In this document: positions 12,334 through 24,000 of the stretch, piece by piece | Position numbering within the stretch: position 1 is the first letter of the stretch | Layout: each line of letters opens with the position of its first letter | Assembly (NCBI GenBank): GCA_030248295.1 | Contig: JASANH010001652.1 | Coordinates: 62,001 to 126,000, forward strand | Source of the DNA: Mesodorylaimus sp. YZB2_4 | Lineage: Eukaryota; Nematoda; Enoplea; Dorylaimida; Dorylaimidae | Direction of reading: 5' to 3' | Length of the DNA stretch: 64,000 bases | The notes under the pieces: model-generated | Seen by the model: only the letters and a program-made list of their open reading frames with translations | Databases searched by the model: none | Told to the model about the DNA's origin: nothing | Program-made: the position numbers and the translations under genes

Positions 12334-13506
12334 GACAAATCCTTTTATGGTAAACGTATAGAGCCTAAGAAAGGGAGAAGGATTCAGTTTTCGATAGTCT
12401 TAGCTTCTAGTACGTGACTGGCATCCACGACGAGCTTTCCCTCAGGTGACCTAAGCGAGGTGACTATGGTCTAACTTGGAGCAGACCAAGCTAGTTTCTG
12501 GTGGAAATAGGACTAAAGAGCGCGTGAATAGAGGAAAATTTTCCTCGCTTAGGCCTAAGCAAGTCATTGGCACTTGGCAAAAATATTGATCAGGTGCTGC
12601 GCCAGACACTTGTAGTGCTTTCTAGCCGACGTCTGGCACGAGCGGCCGACTCGTCCGCGTACGTCAGCTGTCCACAGTAGATCGACGGGACTGGACTCGG
12701 AAACACGGATTCGTAGGTTCGTGGCAGCCTAGAGCCAAGACGAGGCAGCTGAGCACAGTGCCTGGCCACAAAGTTGAGGAACAACTCGTTGAAAAATTCA
12801 TAAAATCGCGAACTAAATCGACATTGCAGCTATGGCAAATGCGCGGGAAATTCAAACATTGCGAATTGTTAATGCGATGCCTTTGAGTCAGGAAGGCAAG
12901 AATTCAAGTGTGCGAGTGGGTGGGACCACAGTATAGTGTAGGGGAATATCTCGCTTGAACTCATTGCGCTCACTGGCGGTCGAGAGGCATTGGTCGTTTG
13001 TGCGTGTGTGACGGTTATGCCCTCGAGTCCTTCACTGATGGGCCATGTCGACGTGTAGTGAAGAATATAATTTATTAGTTCAGCTTTCCAACTGCGGGCT
13101 TATAACGAGGTCGTGTAATCATGGGTCTGTGCAACCAAGGGCCCGTGCTTGCCGATGTCCACTCGGCAATCAACAGAACACCTTTGACCACTACCCTGTC
13201 TTGCCTGCGCCCATCGCTCATCCCAATGGCACTTTTTCTAGTTCATTTTTTCCAGTAGCTATCCCCAAGCAAAGTAGTCGAGTGGGCGGCATTCGATCGT
13301 TGGACACGGTCAGCCAATGTCTATTATAGCAAGCACCACTTTGCATCCGGGCAACGTCGCCAAGGCGCTATCGAACATGCTTCTGTCTTTTCACGCGTTC
13401 GCCCTCTCTCGGACTATCTAGCTGCAATTACGTAACCAAGCCCATCCCGCCCCTCCGTCCAGCCCACACCAAACCTGCAGTCGTACAATATCAGTCAACG
13501 TCAAAA
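12334..13506. promoter_or_regulatory. Divergent intergenic promoter region
   Basis: This 1173-bp gap separates two genes transcribed away from each other, so it must hold both promoters. No TATA box is obvious. A 285-bp open frame at 13045-13329 has no homology I recognise and no splice context, and I treat it as chance. Nothing else was identified. Confidence 0.4.
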
Positions 13507-14685
13507 ATGAGTGTTCGAAAAGAATTCAAAGAAGAATCGCCTAAAAGAGCAGCCAAATTCAATGATGAAAATGTACAATTACCAAAAATTTTATCGATTT
13601 TTCTCAATGATGATGGGAAATTGAAACGGGTCACATACGTGCTACGTCTATCCGACACCAGGACCTTGTCACAAATCGTATTGGATTTGAGGCATTTACT
13701 TGGCGTTGGGCCAAGAAAAGAAGAGACTGCGGGAAGGGAACGATTTCGATGGAATTTATACGATTTAAATAAAAAATTGATCAAAACTAAATCAGATTTG
13801 TATTATCGAACAGCCAGTACATTTCAACTGCAAAGAAGTCTTATCGATCACCAGGAAATCACTGGGCACAGCCAGGTGCTCGACTCTGACCATGCCAGTG
13901 CCAACCAGGAGATACCGCCCTTTCCTGCAGTGCACCAGTCAGGATCATCCACACCGATCGATAAGTCGCATGTGAAAAAATCGATAAATAGTCAGTCGGA
14001 AAAATCACGCATGGGATGGATGTTGGGCAAGAGCACATTGCGATATCAGCCAGCGAGAACGTTGCGGACCCATCGTCAGGAAGTAAAGGTGGAAAAGGTG
14101 GCCACGAACAGAGTGGAAAGACAGGAGAAGTCCGGTGTAAAGGGTGCACATATGCCCCCAGTGGCCAAAAATGGTAAAGCGCCTTCCGGCGGCCAAGGTA
14201 TCAAGAGCAAGGTGGAGTCAGGGAGCGACACAAAATGGCCGATGCCAGAAGTAACTCAGGTCACGATCAGACCCAGGGTCGATCCTAAAGGAACCTCTAA
14301 ACCAGAAGATACTGTAAAATTTTTCGATAAATTTGGAGAACCTTTGACATCAAAGTCGGATATTCAAAAAAGCAAAGCCTATTCATCGGCCATATTTGGG
14401 GGCAGTGACTTGTTCACATCGAGTCCAGGTCGTAAGAACAGCATGCCACTCAGCAGCTGGTTCATTTCATTGGACAAAGAAAATGGGGAGAAAGGAAAAG
14501 TAGTGAAAATGGATCATTCTCTCAGCAAAGGCAACGAAAAACATCGAAACGATTCAAATATGAAGAAAACCAAGGAGACAAAAGTCAGTTTCGGTGAAAA
14601 GTCTATGGACGACGTGGTCGATGGTCGCAAAGAAAAAGCCCCTAAAAACACATCTAAACGGATCGATGGGGAAAAAGCAAAGTGA
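13507..14685 (+). CDS. Single-exon basic protein with possible doublecortin-like N-terminus
   Basis: One uninterrupted 392-aa frame runs from ATG to TGA. Residues 25-105 (LSIFLNDDGKLKRVTYVLRL, then LSQIVLDLRHLLG, RFRWNLYDLNKKL, DLYYRTASTF) have the strand-turn-strand pattern and NDDGK-type turn of doublecortin (DCX) ubiquitin-like domains, but I am not certain. The remaining 290 residues are low-complexity, Lys/Ser-rich and probably disordered, with many basic clusters (for example KSHVKKSINSQSEKSR) and scattered hydrophobic Trp motifs (GWMLGK, SSWFISLDKE). DCX domains bind microtubules, and a basic tail would suit that; this is inference. The absence of introns is unusual among its neighbours and could mean a retrocopy. 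The bases just before the ATG (TCAACGTCAAAA) look like a normal start context. Confidence 0.65.
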   Translation: MSVRKEFKEESPKRAAKFNDENVQLPKILSIFLNDDGKLKRVTYVLRLSDTRTLSQIVLDLRHLLGVGPRKEETAGRERFRWNLYDLNKKLIKTKSDLYYRTASTFQLQRSLIDHQEITGHSQVLDSDHASANQEIPPFPAVHQSGSSTPIDKSHVKKSINSQSEKSRMGWMLGKSTLRYQPARTLRTHRQEVKVEKVATNRVERQEKSGVKGAHMPPVAKNGKAPSGGQGIKSKVESGSDTKWPMPEVTQVTIRPRVDPKGTSKPEDTVKFFDKFGEPLTSKSDIQKSKAYSSAIFGGSDLFTSSPGRKNSMPLSSWFISLDKENGEKGKVVKMDHSLSKGNEKHRNDSNMKKTKETKVSFGEKSMDDVVDGRKEKAPKNTSKRIDGEKAK

Positions 14686-15945
14686 ATGCACCATTTGCAG
14701 CTGAGGTCAACCTAATCTGAAACCATATTTTACTGACTCCGTGCAATAATGTGGCATCTCTGGTCTAGTACAGGTCTGGCAGAAAAAGATCTAATTTTGG
14801 GGAGCAGAACAGATAAAAAAGGGACAGGCCAGGAAAACAGATGTGTATTCTTGCAGACAATGGGTAAAATATGGGTGGAATATGAGATGGTCTATCAGCT
14901 GCAAACGGTGCTGCTGCAACGATTCGGCGGGTGATAGTGCGAAAGATTCGATTAGGGCGATTTTAACGCCATTGCGTAGTGTCTTAGGGGGCTTTGAATC
15001 AGGGCCTATACTGCAACACTTCAGGTCACATACACTCATGATCAATATTTCTTCTCAGGTTTTAGTCGTGTCTGATCATTTGATGTACTCTGCGTTCTGA
15101 TTGGCTAGCATTCTCGTAGCTCCGCCCGCAGAATCCGCTTATTTATCACCTGTTGAAATAATGTGAGTTGCCAGTTTGTTCTTTTGCTTGATCTTTGTTC
15201 AATCAGACAGCATATGTCAAGCCATGCCTGCGCAGAAAGTACATGCCACAAAAATGACGCAGTGCAGTCTGCACATGAACAGGGGCAGTCATACATCATA
15301 CATCACATTCGCAGTCTGCAGTAATCAATATGTACAGCGCGAGCAACACATCGATTCTGATACAACATAAAATTCCAGGAACTCAAATTTATCTCAAGTG
15401 GGTGTTCCGAGGCCAGTGATCTCGCAGGCCAATGGCAGCCACATATCACCAATAAACACTTCATCCGTTCGTTCATTCTAAGGAGCGATTTCATCGATTT
15501 CTTCCGATGATTGCTCGTAAGTTCGCCAGCTGCAATGAGTGCGTGCAATGAGTGCGTGATTTTTCGGCCACTTCGAAAATGATTTTTGGGTGATGTTTGA
15601 TCGAAATCAAAGTCAAATCCGAAAAGTTGATTTACGGATTCAAATTTTCAGCCATGGTGAAAATGCGCACGAATCGCTAGCAATGGACGCAATTTTTAAA
15701 AGTTCCGATGCGAAAACGAAGCCTAAAACAAATATAGGCCTAATTCATGTAAAACAAAAAAATGCTAACGGAAAAATCTTCTTGAAAATGGTGTCAGAGT
15801 ATTCCAATCAATCACGTGACAAGTCAAAACATTTTGCGCGTTTTTTGCTTGTCCGGTGCGCACACAACTCTTGCACTTATCGTTAGGCGACTGCCGCCGC
15901 TGGAGTTACAAATTTATATCTCGCGCTTTTTTAACAGATTTGCAG
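14686..15945. other. Intergenic / uncertain 5' part of the Psq-like gene
   Basis: About 1.26 kb without a secure gene. From 15590 to 15889 a 98-codon frame (with NGKIFLKMVSEYSNQSRDKS) is open and could be an upstream exon of the next gene. A second frame at about 15870-15945 (LPPLELQIYISRFFNRFAG) also looks protein-like. The two do not join cleanly to the downstream exons by any GT-AG pair I could find. Confidence 0.35.
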
Positions 15946-17783
15946 GTACGGGCTGCTTACATCAAACTAGCCGAGGTTTTTGATCAAGCGTCGCTGATCA
16001 AACGTATGCTTCCATCGGCTTGTCAGATCGATTTTGATCGGGTGATTTGGTATCGTAGGAGCTCTCTATAATACCAATATATTGCTTCAAGTTCGGCCAG
16101 TATCATTTTACCTTCGATCGAGAAGAGAAATATTTGGCGATTGATCAGTTTGCATATTTGTATTCGCGGTTCCTGCAAGCAACAAAACCACAAGAAGCGC
16201 CATTTCGATTTTGCGATTCCGACATATCGCTGCTTTTGTTTGGCGGAGCGAAACGTGAGTTTTTTGAAAAGGTAATATTTCCGTCGTACAATTTGGGAGT
16301 TTTCTGCCGCATTTACTGTGGTGGGTTTTGCTCCTTGTATTCTACTGTGGACCGAATGAACCGGAGTAGGCACCGTAGGTTTTGCAGCATTGCATTAAAA
16401 AATTTCCTTTGCAAACTGCACTGCTGAAGTTTAGGCTCATGGCTGCAACTGCAACTGTTGTTACTTGTTTGCAGCCTTAAAATTACTAGGCTTCGAAGCA
16501 CACTTGTTCGGAATTCGGGTGGGGGAGGAATGTTTGGATAGGAGCGTCTTTGTTTAGAATTCGGCGTTTGATAGTTCGATTTGTCGTGCGGTTTGTTGCT
16601 TAATTTTTTTCTAAATGCTTGCCTTCTTTTAGACGTGCAGGAGAAAATGCGTTCGTTGAGAAGTTCGACTGTATCGGCGAGAGGAAAAGCGGCGGATTCA
16701 GTAGAACCACCGAAAAAAAAGCGCGCCGTTGCCGGGGGTCAATCGAAGGAGAAGGTAACGCCGGTTCAACCACCAAAAGAAGCCCCTGAGGAAAAAACGG
16801 AGTCGATGGCCATTGGCGAAAAGAAAACGCGTAGAGGGGCAACGGCTGCTAGTAGTAGCAAATCACCAGAATCGGCGACACGACAAAAAAAGGATGCGGA
16901 GCTACCTGAAACGGTGAAAGAAAGCGTGGAAACTCCATCCAAAGCTAAAGGAAAGAAGGACGGTTCCGAGCCGACGCCGAAGAAGACCGAAAAAGCGGTA
17001 AACCCCAAAGTGTCTAAAACAGAAGACGCCAAGAATACTGGGAAAATATCGAAGAAGCAAGAACCGAAAGACATCGAACAAGAGATCCTGAAACCGGAAA
17101 TACCAAAAGAAGAGGAGCACGAGGATGAGTCGCAACAAACCAAAACTTCAACGACGAAAAAGCCGCCCCCGAAAAAGAAAGTTTACGCGAAACAGGAAGA
17201 AGTCAAAGATGAAGAGGAATTAACATCGAAGGAAAAAGAAGAGAAGGAAGAAATTGGCCAGTTATCAGTAGTGGAGCAGAAAAATGGAGAGAAGGAAATC
17301 TCGAAAGAAGCGGCTGATGAGCAGAAGGAAACGAAAGATTCCGCTATCGCCAATAAGGAAAACGAGTCCACGGAAGATACACCGTCCGCCACGGTCAATC
17401 AAGAGAAGGAAGAAACAGCAACCACATCGAAACCATCCAAGAACAGCGTCACTGCACCTGGCTTGGAAGATGAAGCGGATGAAGATTCGGCCACAGAAAA
17501 ATCGAAACCGGCTGCCGCCGCGGGTGAAAATCAGAAATCGAGGAAACGTATAGTTTACGATAGAGAATCGGTGGAAAAAGCTGCGCAGGCCGTAATCGAA
17601 GGAAAGAATATGAAAGAAGCGGCTGAAGAATTCAAAGTTTCCGTGGGTGCTATCACTCGTCGTGTTCGATTGATTCGCAATCCATCGACGTCCAGCTCAT
17701 CGAGCAAGATGCCATCGAAGAGGCGTAAGGCGGGCATTGACGATGTGGATGTGGAAGTAATTCGGGTGGAGGATTTGGAGTAA
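15946..17783 (+). CDS. Charged nuclear-type protein with C-terminal Psq-like helix-turn-helix (5' end uncertain)
   Basis: Exons 15946-16041, 16092-16254 and 16633-17783 connect in frame, giving at least 469 aa. The N-terminal block (RAAYIKLAEVFDQASLIKRM, then FGQYHFTFDREEKYLAIDQF) is compact and well folded in appearance but unknown to me. A 300-residue Lys/Glu-rich disordered region follows, with NLS-like clusters (PPKKKRAV, KKPPPKKKVY). Residues near the C-terminus (IVYDRESVEKAAQAVIEGKN, MKEAAEEFKVSVGAITRRVR) match the pipsqueak-type HTH pattern, in which an AAQAV helix is followed by a GAITRRV recognition helix. It ends in an acidic tail (DDVDVEVIRVEDLE). It probably acts on chromatin. The first coding exon was not located. 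A reading starting at the ATG at 16648 as a separate gene is possible, since the preceding intron (378 bp) is longer than its neighbours. Confidence 0.7.
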
Positions 17784-18098
17784 TCGATTGCGCACGCCTA
17801 AGTGAGAAACGGATTTTTTCTGCGTTTTCTCTACGGAAATGTAAATAAGAAATGTAAAAGTCTGGGAACACGCTGCTTTAGCTCAGCATTTTCATTATTT
17901 AGCTGAACCCCATCGTTGTCTTTGTTGAAAGCTACCTGTATTATGGTGTTTGAAAACGTGAGTAAAACTTTCCTATCGTCGTTGGTTGAAGATATGAAGT
18001 GCTCCGCAGTGTGCGGGTTATGTCTCGACATTGGCTCTTATGGTGTTCTGAAGTGCGGGTAATAATTGCGTACGTTAGGTTGACGGTATGTGGCCGAC
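17784..18098. other. Intergenic spacer before MTRR
   Basis: This 315-bp gap lies between two co-oriented genes. No ORF or RNA gene was seen. It should contain the 3' UTR of the Psq-like gene and the MTRR promoter. Confidence 0.4.
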
Positions 18099-21000
18099 AT
18101 GTGCAACACGCTGGGCGATTTCGTAATCTTGTACGGGTCTCAGACTGGACAAGCCAAAGCCATCTCGGAGAATATCGCTGAACGAGCAGAAAAGCAGGGC
18201 TTGACTCCACGGCTTCATTGTATGAGCGGAACGGAAAAACAGGTGAGTTATGTGGTTAGTTTTCGATCAGCGAGGGTTTATAAGAGACGGTGGAGACAGT
18301 ATGTAACTTAAGTGGCCTTACTGAACTGGCCGCTTTTTAGTTCCGTTTGGAGAAAGAACGAGTGGCTGTGATCGTTCTATCGACGACTGGTGACGGGGAC
18401 TTTCCAGACACAGCCAGCAAGTTCTGTCGACGCTTGCACAAGAAAGACTTGTCGGCTGATTATCTGAAAGATTTGTCGTTCGCTTTGCTTGGTAAGCAGG
18501 AGACCGTTGAGGGGGGGATAACATCACAAATCGCATGGTTTCTACATTTATCCACGTTTGTATGTTTATTGGCCGCTATGGCAGCCCAGCTTGTTGTGAC
18601 TTGCTGCTTGGGGGCGCCTAGAAATCTTGGGGTGTGGAAGTTGGATGGATGGTGAGGAGAGGGCAGTGTAAGAACAGCCCCCCCCCCCCGGAGTGAGATT
18701 AGGGATCTCCCTTGCTTTCGCTCGCACGCTTCGCTTCGTTTCCCTCATTGTTCTCAACTCCTGGGGCCACCCATCGTTTTTTTCCAACCCATTTGGCGGC
18801 CATGTGGTGCAGGCCGGGGACTTCGGCAACATAGTCGCGAGGGGCCTCTGCGGTCGTCGGTTTCCCTTTGTTCATTCTGGAAGAGTCCAGGAGTTGACTC
18901 CAGGGCAGGTACTTGGGTTTGTCTGCGGGTAAGAGCTAGGACTGTTGAGGCATCACCGTGCATTTCTGTGCTTCGTAAAGGATCCTCTGGTGTTGACAGA
19001 AGTCTTTACTGCGCCATCGACAGTCAAATACGGTGCGGTCGTAACGGGCACTTTTAAATCCGTCATTGAGTTCAACCACTCGCTGTACCGCAACGATAGA
19101 GTTGGCCAGATGCATTCGCACTGTGCATCAGTTTGGTGCAATTTAATTTCTCTTCTCTCCAAGTCGCATTTCCAACTGAATTCTGCCGCCAACTGGTCCA
19201 CGGACAGTCTCCTCGCTGGAGCAGGGCTCTTAGGCCAGCGCCAGCGTAGGCATCTTAGGACCGGGTGCATTCGACCAGCAGCCAGGCTAATGTGACCAGC
19301 ACGCCTGGCGGTCGGAAGTAATCGATATGCTCCCTTGGCTGGGACGTCAACCTCTTCGGTTGATGTTTCTAGAGCAGGTATAGTCGCGAGACTTGCCTAC
19401 CTCCAGTCGGGGGTTTTTGCTTAGAGACTTCGGTCTCGACTATCTCCCGCCGCCTGGGTGTGCGCTGGTTACATAACGTTAGTGTATGATTGCACAGAGC
19501 AGTTGCATTGCAGGCAGGGGGTGTGTTGTTTCGGAATCAGGGTATCACAATTAGTGATCGATACTCCGCCGGATAAGCCTTTCTACCAGCCTTGGGCTAT
19601 GGAAGACCTCGGGCCGCTCGCTTGTAAGATAAGCCCGAACCCGCCGGCACGTGAGCGTGGAATATCTGTCGCACGCTCACACAACAAGCTGTGCAATGAA
19701 GCTGGGTTACCTTACAAGGGCATGTATTGTAGAATTCCAGGTACAGCTGAATCATTGAGGTTCAGCTGGAATTGACTAGTTATGACGCACCTCAATGGTT
19801 TTTGGCAAGTATGGGCAAGGTTGGCTTGGTTAGGGACGTGGGGTGCGGGGCGCGGGATGTGCCCCCGCCCCGCCGGAGGCGAAACTTTTAGAAATTACTG
19901 CTTTATAATGCATGTTTAGCATTTTCCTGTTGTGAAAGCCATGCTTCAACATTTTATATCCTTCAGTATTTCCCTGACTTGAATACCCTTCTTAGAAGAA
20001 TTTAAGTGATTGTGAGAATAGAAAGCAACGCATTGGTTCTTTGACGTACTATCATAACGTTGTTTTCTGAACTAGAAACTAGTCCAGGCCAGGCTAGGCT
20101 AGCTTTCCTGTGCAATGACAACGGCAAGCCTGATCTGATCGCGTGTGAGACAGGTCAGGCCAAGTCAGGGTCGGGTCGAGTCGAGTGATTGAGTTGTAAC
20201 TATGACTGTTTACATACAGTACTATAGGCTGGCTGGACAATTGGCCTGTGCTTGGAGTCCAGGGCTTGGTCAGTCAGGTCAGGACTTGGTCCAGCCCAGA
20301 TAGAGTTTGATCGCTTTTGCTTCCTTCCTGCTGGACCTGAGGGGGGAGGTTTCGAGAGGAAGGGTTTTAATGTCCTGGCCGGCCCACCCCCCTTGCCCAT
20401 ACTTGGTTTTTGGGTGGTCCCCAGGCTGTCATTAAATGGTTTTATAGGTCTCGGCGATACTAATTACAATAATTTTTGCGCATCGCCGAAGAAAGTGGAA
20501 CGACGATTGTTGGAGCTCGGTGCCAGAAAGTTTTATGAAACGACGTTTTGCGACGACGCTGTGGGGTGAGCATAGCCGCGATTGCATTGTCGATGGTGTT
20601 GCTTGAGCTATCCTTTTGTTCCCAGGACGGAACTGAGCGCAGAGCCGTGGATGGAAAATCTATTACCCGCATTAAAAAAAGAACTGGGAATGGAAAGCGG
20701 GAGTGGGAAGACGATCGATGGACTCGATGCCAGAGACGTGTCGGTAGTTATAGCCAGCCCTGTTCCAGCGAGGAGACTGTCCGTGGACCAGTTGGCGGCA
20801 GAATTCAGTTGGAAATGCGACTTGGAGAGAAGAGAAATCAAATTGCACCAAACTGATGCACAGTGCGAATGCATCTGGCCAGCTCCATCTTTGCGGTACA
20901 GCGAGTCGTTGAACTCAATGACGGATTTGAAAGTTCCCGTTACGACCGCACCGTATTTGACTGTCGAGTACTTGGAAGAGGTATGGTCATATCAGCTCAT

Positions 21001-24000
21001 GGGTCTAGGTGGTCTAATTTGGGACTCATCGATTGCTTGGTCCGGAGTCTGGCCGATTTTACATAATCGGTAATATCCATCGCCGTATTTTTAGGCGAGC
21101 TATGCGTCAGCGTGTGAATATTTATCAGAAGCGCGATGGTGGATGGAAACCCCGCTTTTGTGGTGGGCACTGCTTGAAAAACGTGTAGAAACGAAATATG
21201 TTTGTCCATCAGGCAGTATATAGTCTAAATGCGTCTTTAGTTGCTTCTCGGTGGCCTCTCGATATTCCGAGGCCAGGACTCGCCTGATGTCAAGGCATGA
21301 TGCGTTAATCAAAGCTGCTGTCTGTTTGTGCTTTGATAGAGTCTATTTCCGATGTGTGGAGCGCAATGGATGTTAGGCGCAGCCGCTCGATCTTACAGTT
21401 TTACTCGGCACTAACAGTTCGCTGTAGAATTCGCAGTCAGGCAGACGACATACACTGGCGGGCAAAGGAGTGGGTGGGAAAAGATGGGAAAAGTTACATT
21501 CCTTGCGAGGTCGCACCTGGCCAGGCAGGCAGTCTGGAGTCATCTGCTCACCAAATTGATGCAGAGCTGCTTGTTGTCGTGCGCAGTGCACTGCCATGCG
21601 GGAGTAGATTTCAAAAGGCTCATATCTCATGTCAGGGTTCCCACCACCCTCTAAATCCTCTAAATCCTCTAAAACCTCCCCTGATTCTAATACCCTCCCC
21701 TAAATCCTCTAATCCTCCTTAAATTTGGCGGGTCCTCCTCTAAAATTTGGCTTCTCTCTTATGAGCATGATCTCTGTGACAAAACTTCTGAAACAATAGT
21801 TCTGAATTGACGCCAGAGACCAGAGAGAAATCAGTTGCAAAGGGAAATATAAGAAATAAACAAGGAGCGTTACCGATAGGTCAGGAAAACTTTTTTAGAA
21901 TCAGGGTCTGGATTTTTGCCTTTTTTCGCATATGACTCTATTTTATCTTCCGATGGACACTTTTCAGTCGTTCAGTTTTTTGAAATTTGTCTTTCCGATT
22001 TATCATTTAGTATATACAGTATAAGCGGAAATTGGGCGCATTCAGGCGATACAGGCCCAAACATAGGTACCTAAGCCATGTCAGCATTCCTCTCGCCCCT
22101 AGAATTGCTGTTGTTGTACCTATACATGCGATTGTAACACCTTCGGACAGTACCTTCAATCTAGCATGCTTTCGCCTCATGATTAATGCAGGGTCTTGAT
22201 GCCTAAACGTCGGCATCGGGATCGAGATCTCTTGTTAAGGAGCATGCGAAGAAACGACCTTGCCTGGAATCTCGCTTTGCCGGCTTCAAGGGATTAGGCA
22301 GGATATACTTTATAGTAGCCGCGGTGGCTCAGTTGGTAGGCTGGTTAGTGACCTCCCTTCTCAGCCAGAATCATCCTGGGACGCGGGTGCTGGCACAGGA
22401 TGCGCCCTCGTGTGGACGTGCTCCTAGTGGAGACACACAGGGAAGCTGCCGTGAGAGGTGATCACCTCATGGCCTAGCTTATCATATCAGGACTGCTGGC
22501 CTAGGCTAAACGGGTTGGAAGCCAGTGGAAAACTGGGCCCTACCCACAAAAATTAAAAAAGGATTTACTTTGTGCGGCCTAGTAATAACTTTTCCATTGC
22601 GTTGATTTTGTGTTAGGATGATATGTAGCCTGCAGCGGTTGAGCATTAAGACTTCATGCCAGAAAATGTACCTTTGTGACCGGTTAGCCAAAAGTATGCT
22701 CAAAATCTCCTTTAAATCTAGAAGAATTCTGCTCTAAATCCTCTAAAACCTTCTTTGAATTCATCCTGTCAAGCTGGTGGGAACCCTGCATGTGTTTAGT
22801 GAAGGAATAGTGAACCGTGGGACGACTCCTGCATTATTATCGCACTAACTGTGGGTTGGCTTTTCTGTGAATGAGTCAAATATGAGTTTTGTTATAGGCA
22901 AGCGGCCGAGAGGACGAGGCGGGCATGACCGAAGTCCAATATCCTTCACAAGCCAGTTCCATCTTAACGGCCACGTTGGTTCAGCGCCGTCAACTGACAA
23001 AGCCGGGAGCGAAGAAAGATAAATTCGAGATCACAGTGGAGTTCGAGGTATGAAACGTGTTCATCGATTTTGATATCTGACACCTGTCAGAGAAGATGGT
23101 TCGGGTTTCCCTGGTTTGATTTACCACACTAGCTGTAAATCCAGTGTTCCAAAGGTTCGCTAAAGTCACGAAGGAGGATCAGCTGCCATCCGTGGTTTTC
23201 TGGAAAAAGGCGTCGAAAATTTTCACAGAAATCTCGGGGAGGGGGGTAGTTTTGGCTACACACTGTGTCGGATATTCTTTTTATTTTCTGCTTTTGGCTG
23301 CCCGAATTGATTCCCTATTTTCCAGGCACCTGACATGAAATACGACCCGGGCGATGCTTTTTATTTTATTGTGCCAAATGTTGCGAAAGAAGTTGAATGG
23401 CTTTTGAACAGGTAAGTACCGTAGTGGTTGTCTGGAATAAAAAGATGCATATCTTGTCTTTGTTTTAGGCTTAAATTGGATCACTTATCCAACAAGAAAT
23501 GCAAAGTGCGATTGATGGAGAACTGCACTCGCAAGAATGCTAAAGCGCCTGCTTATTTAGAACGTATTGCCTCTATTCGATTTATTTTTACGAATCTAAT
23601 TGATATTCGTCGATTTCTGAGCAAGGTGAGCAAGTTTTGGTTGTTTTGTGATTTAATGATCAGCGCTTAATTTGATTTTAGAGTATTTTACGGTATTTAG
23701 CTGATTGCTGTTCAGAGAAGGATGAAAAACGACGGCTATTGGAATTGGTGAGCAGCCAGGGGGCTAGCGAATATGAAGAGTATGTCAGAAATGCTGGTTT
23801 ATCGATCCTCGACATCTTGCATGCGTTTCCGTCGTGCTCACCTTCGATTGAACGATTGTTCGGTAACAGGCTTTGTGTATTAAAAATTTGAATATTAGTG
23901 TGGGGAAACTGGTTTGTAGAATATTTGCCGCAACTTCAGCCGAGACCGTACAGCGCTGCTAAGTAAGGACTGATCATGACTTGGGGTGAAAGACTTGGAG

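Larger units (their letters stand above)
21633..22788. mobile_element. TIR DNA element (hAT-like ends) in MTRR intron 4
   Basis: The element begins CAGGGTTCCCACCA at 21633 and ends with the exact inverse TGGTGGGAACCCTG at 22788. CATGT abuts both ends, compatible with a 5-bp target duplication. CCTCTAAAT minisatellite units lie just inside both termini (21645-21720 and 22725-22750). CAGGG ends are typical of hAT elements, but those usually make 8-bp duplications, so the class is uncertain. There is no transposase ORF, so it is non-autonomous. A tRNA-like SINE appears to be nested inside. Confidence 0.75.

Noticed and set aside
18953..19270. Minus-strand 105-codon frame as an independent gene
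   Set aside because: It is the inverted copy of MTRR exon 4 plus flanking intron, not a separate protein.
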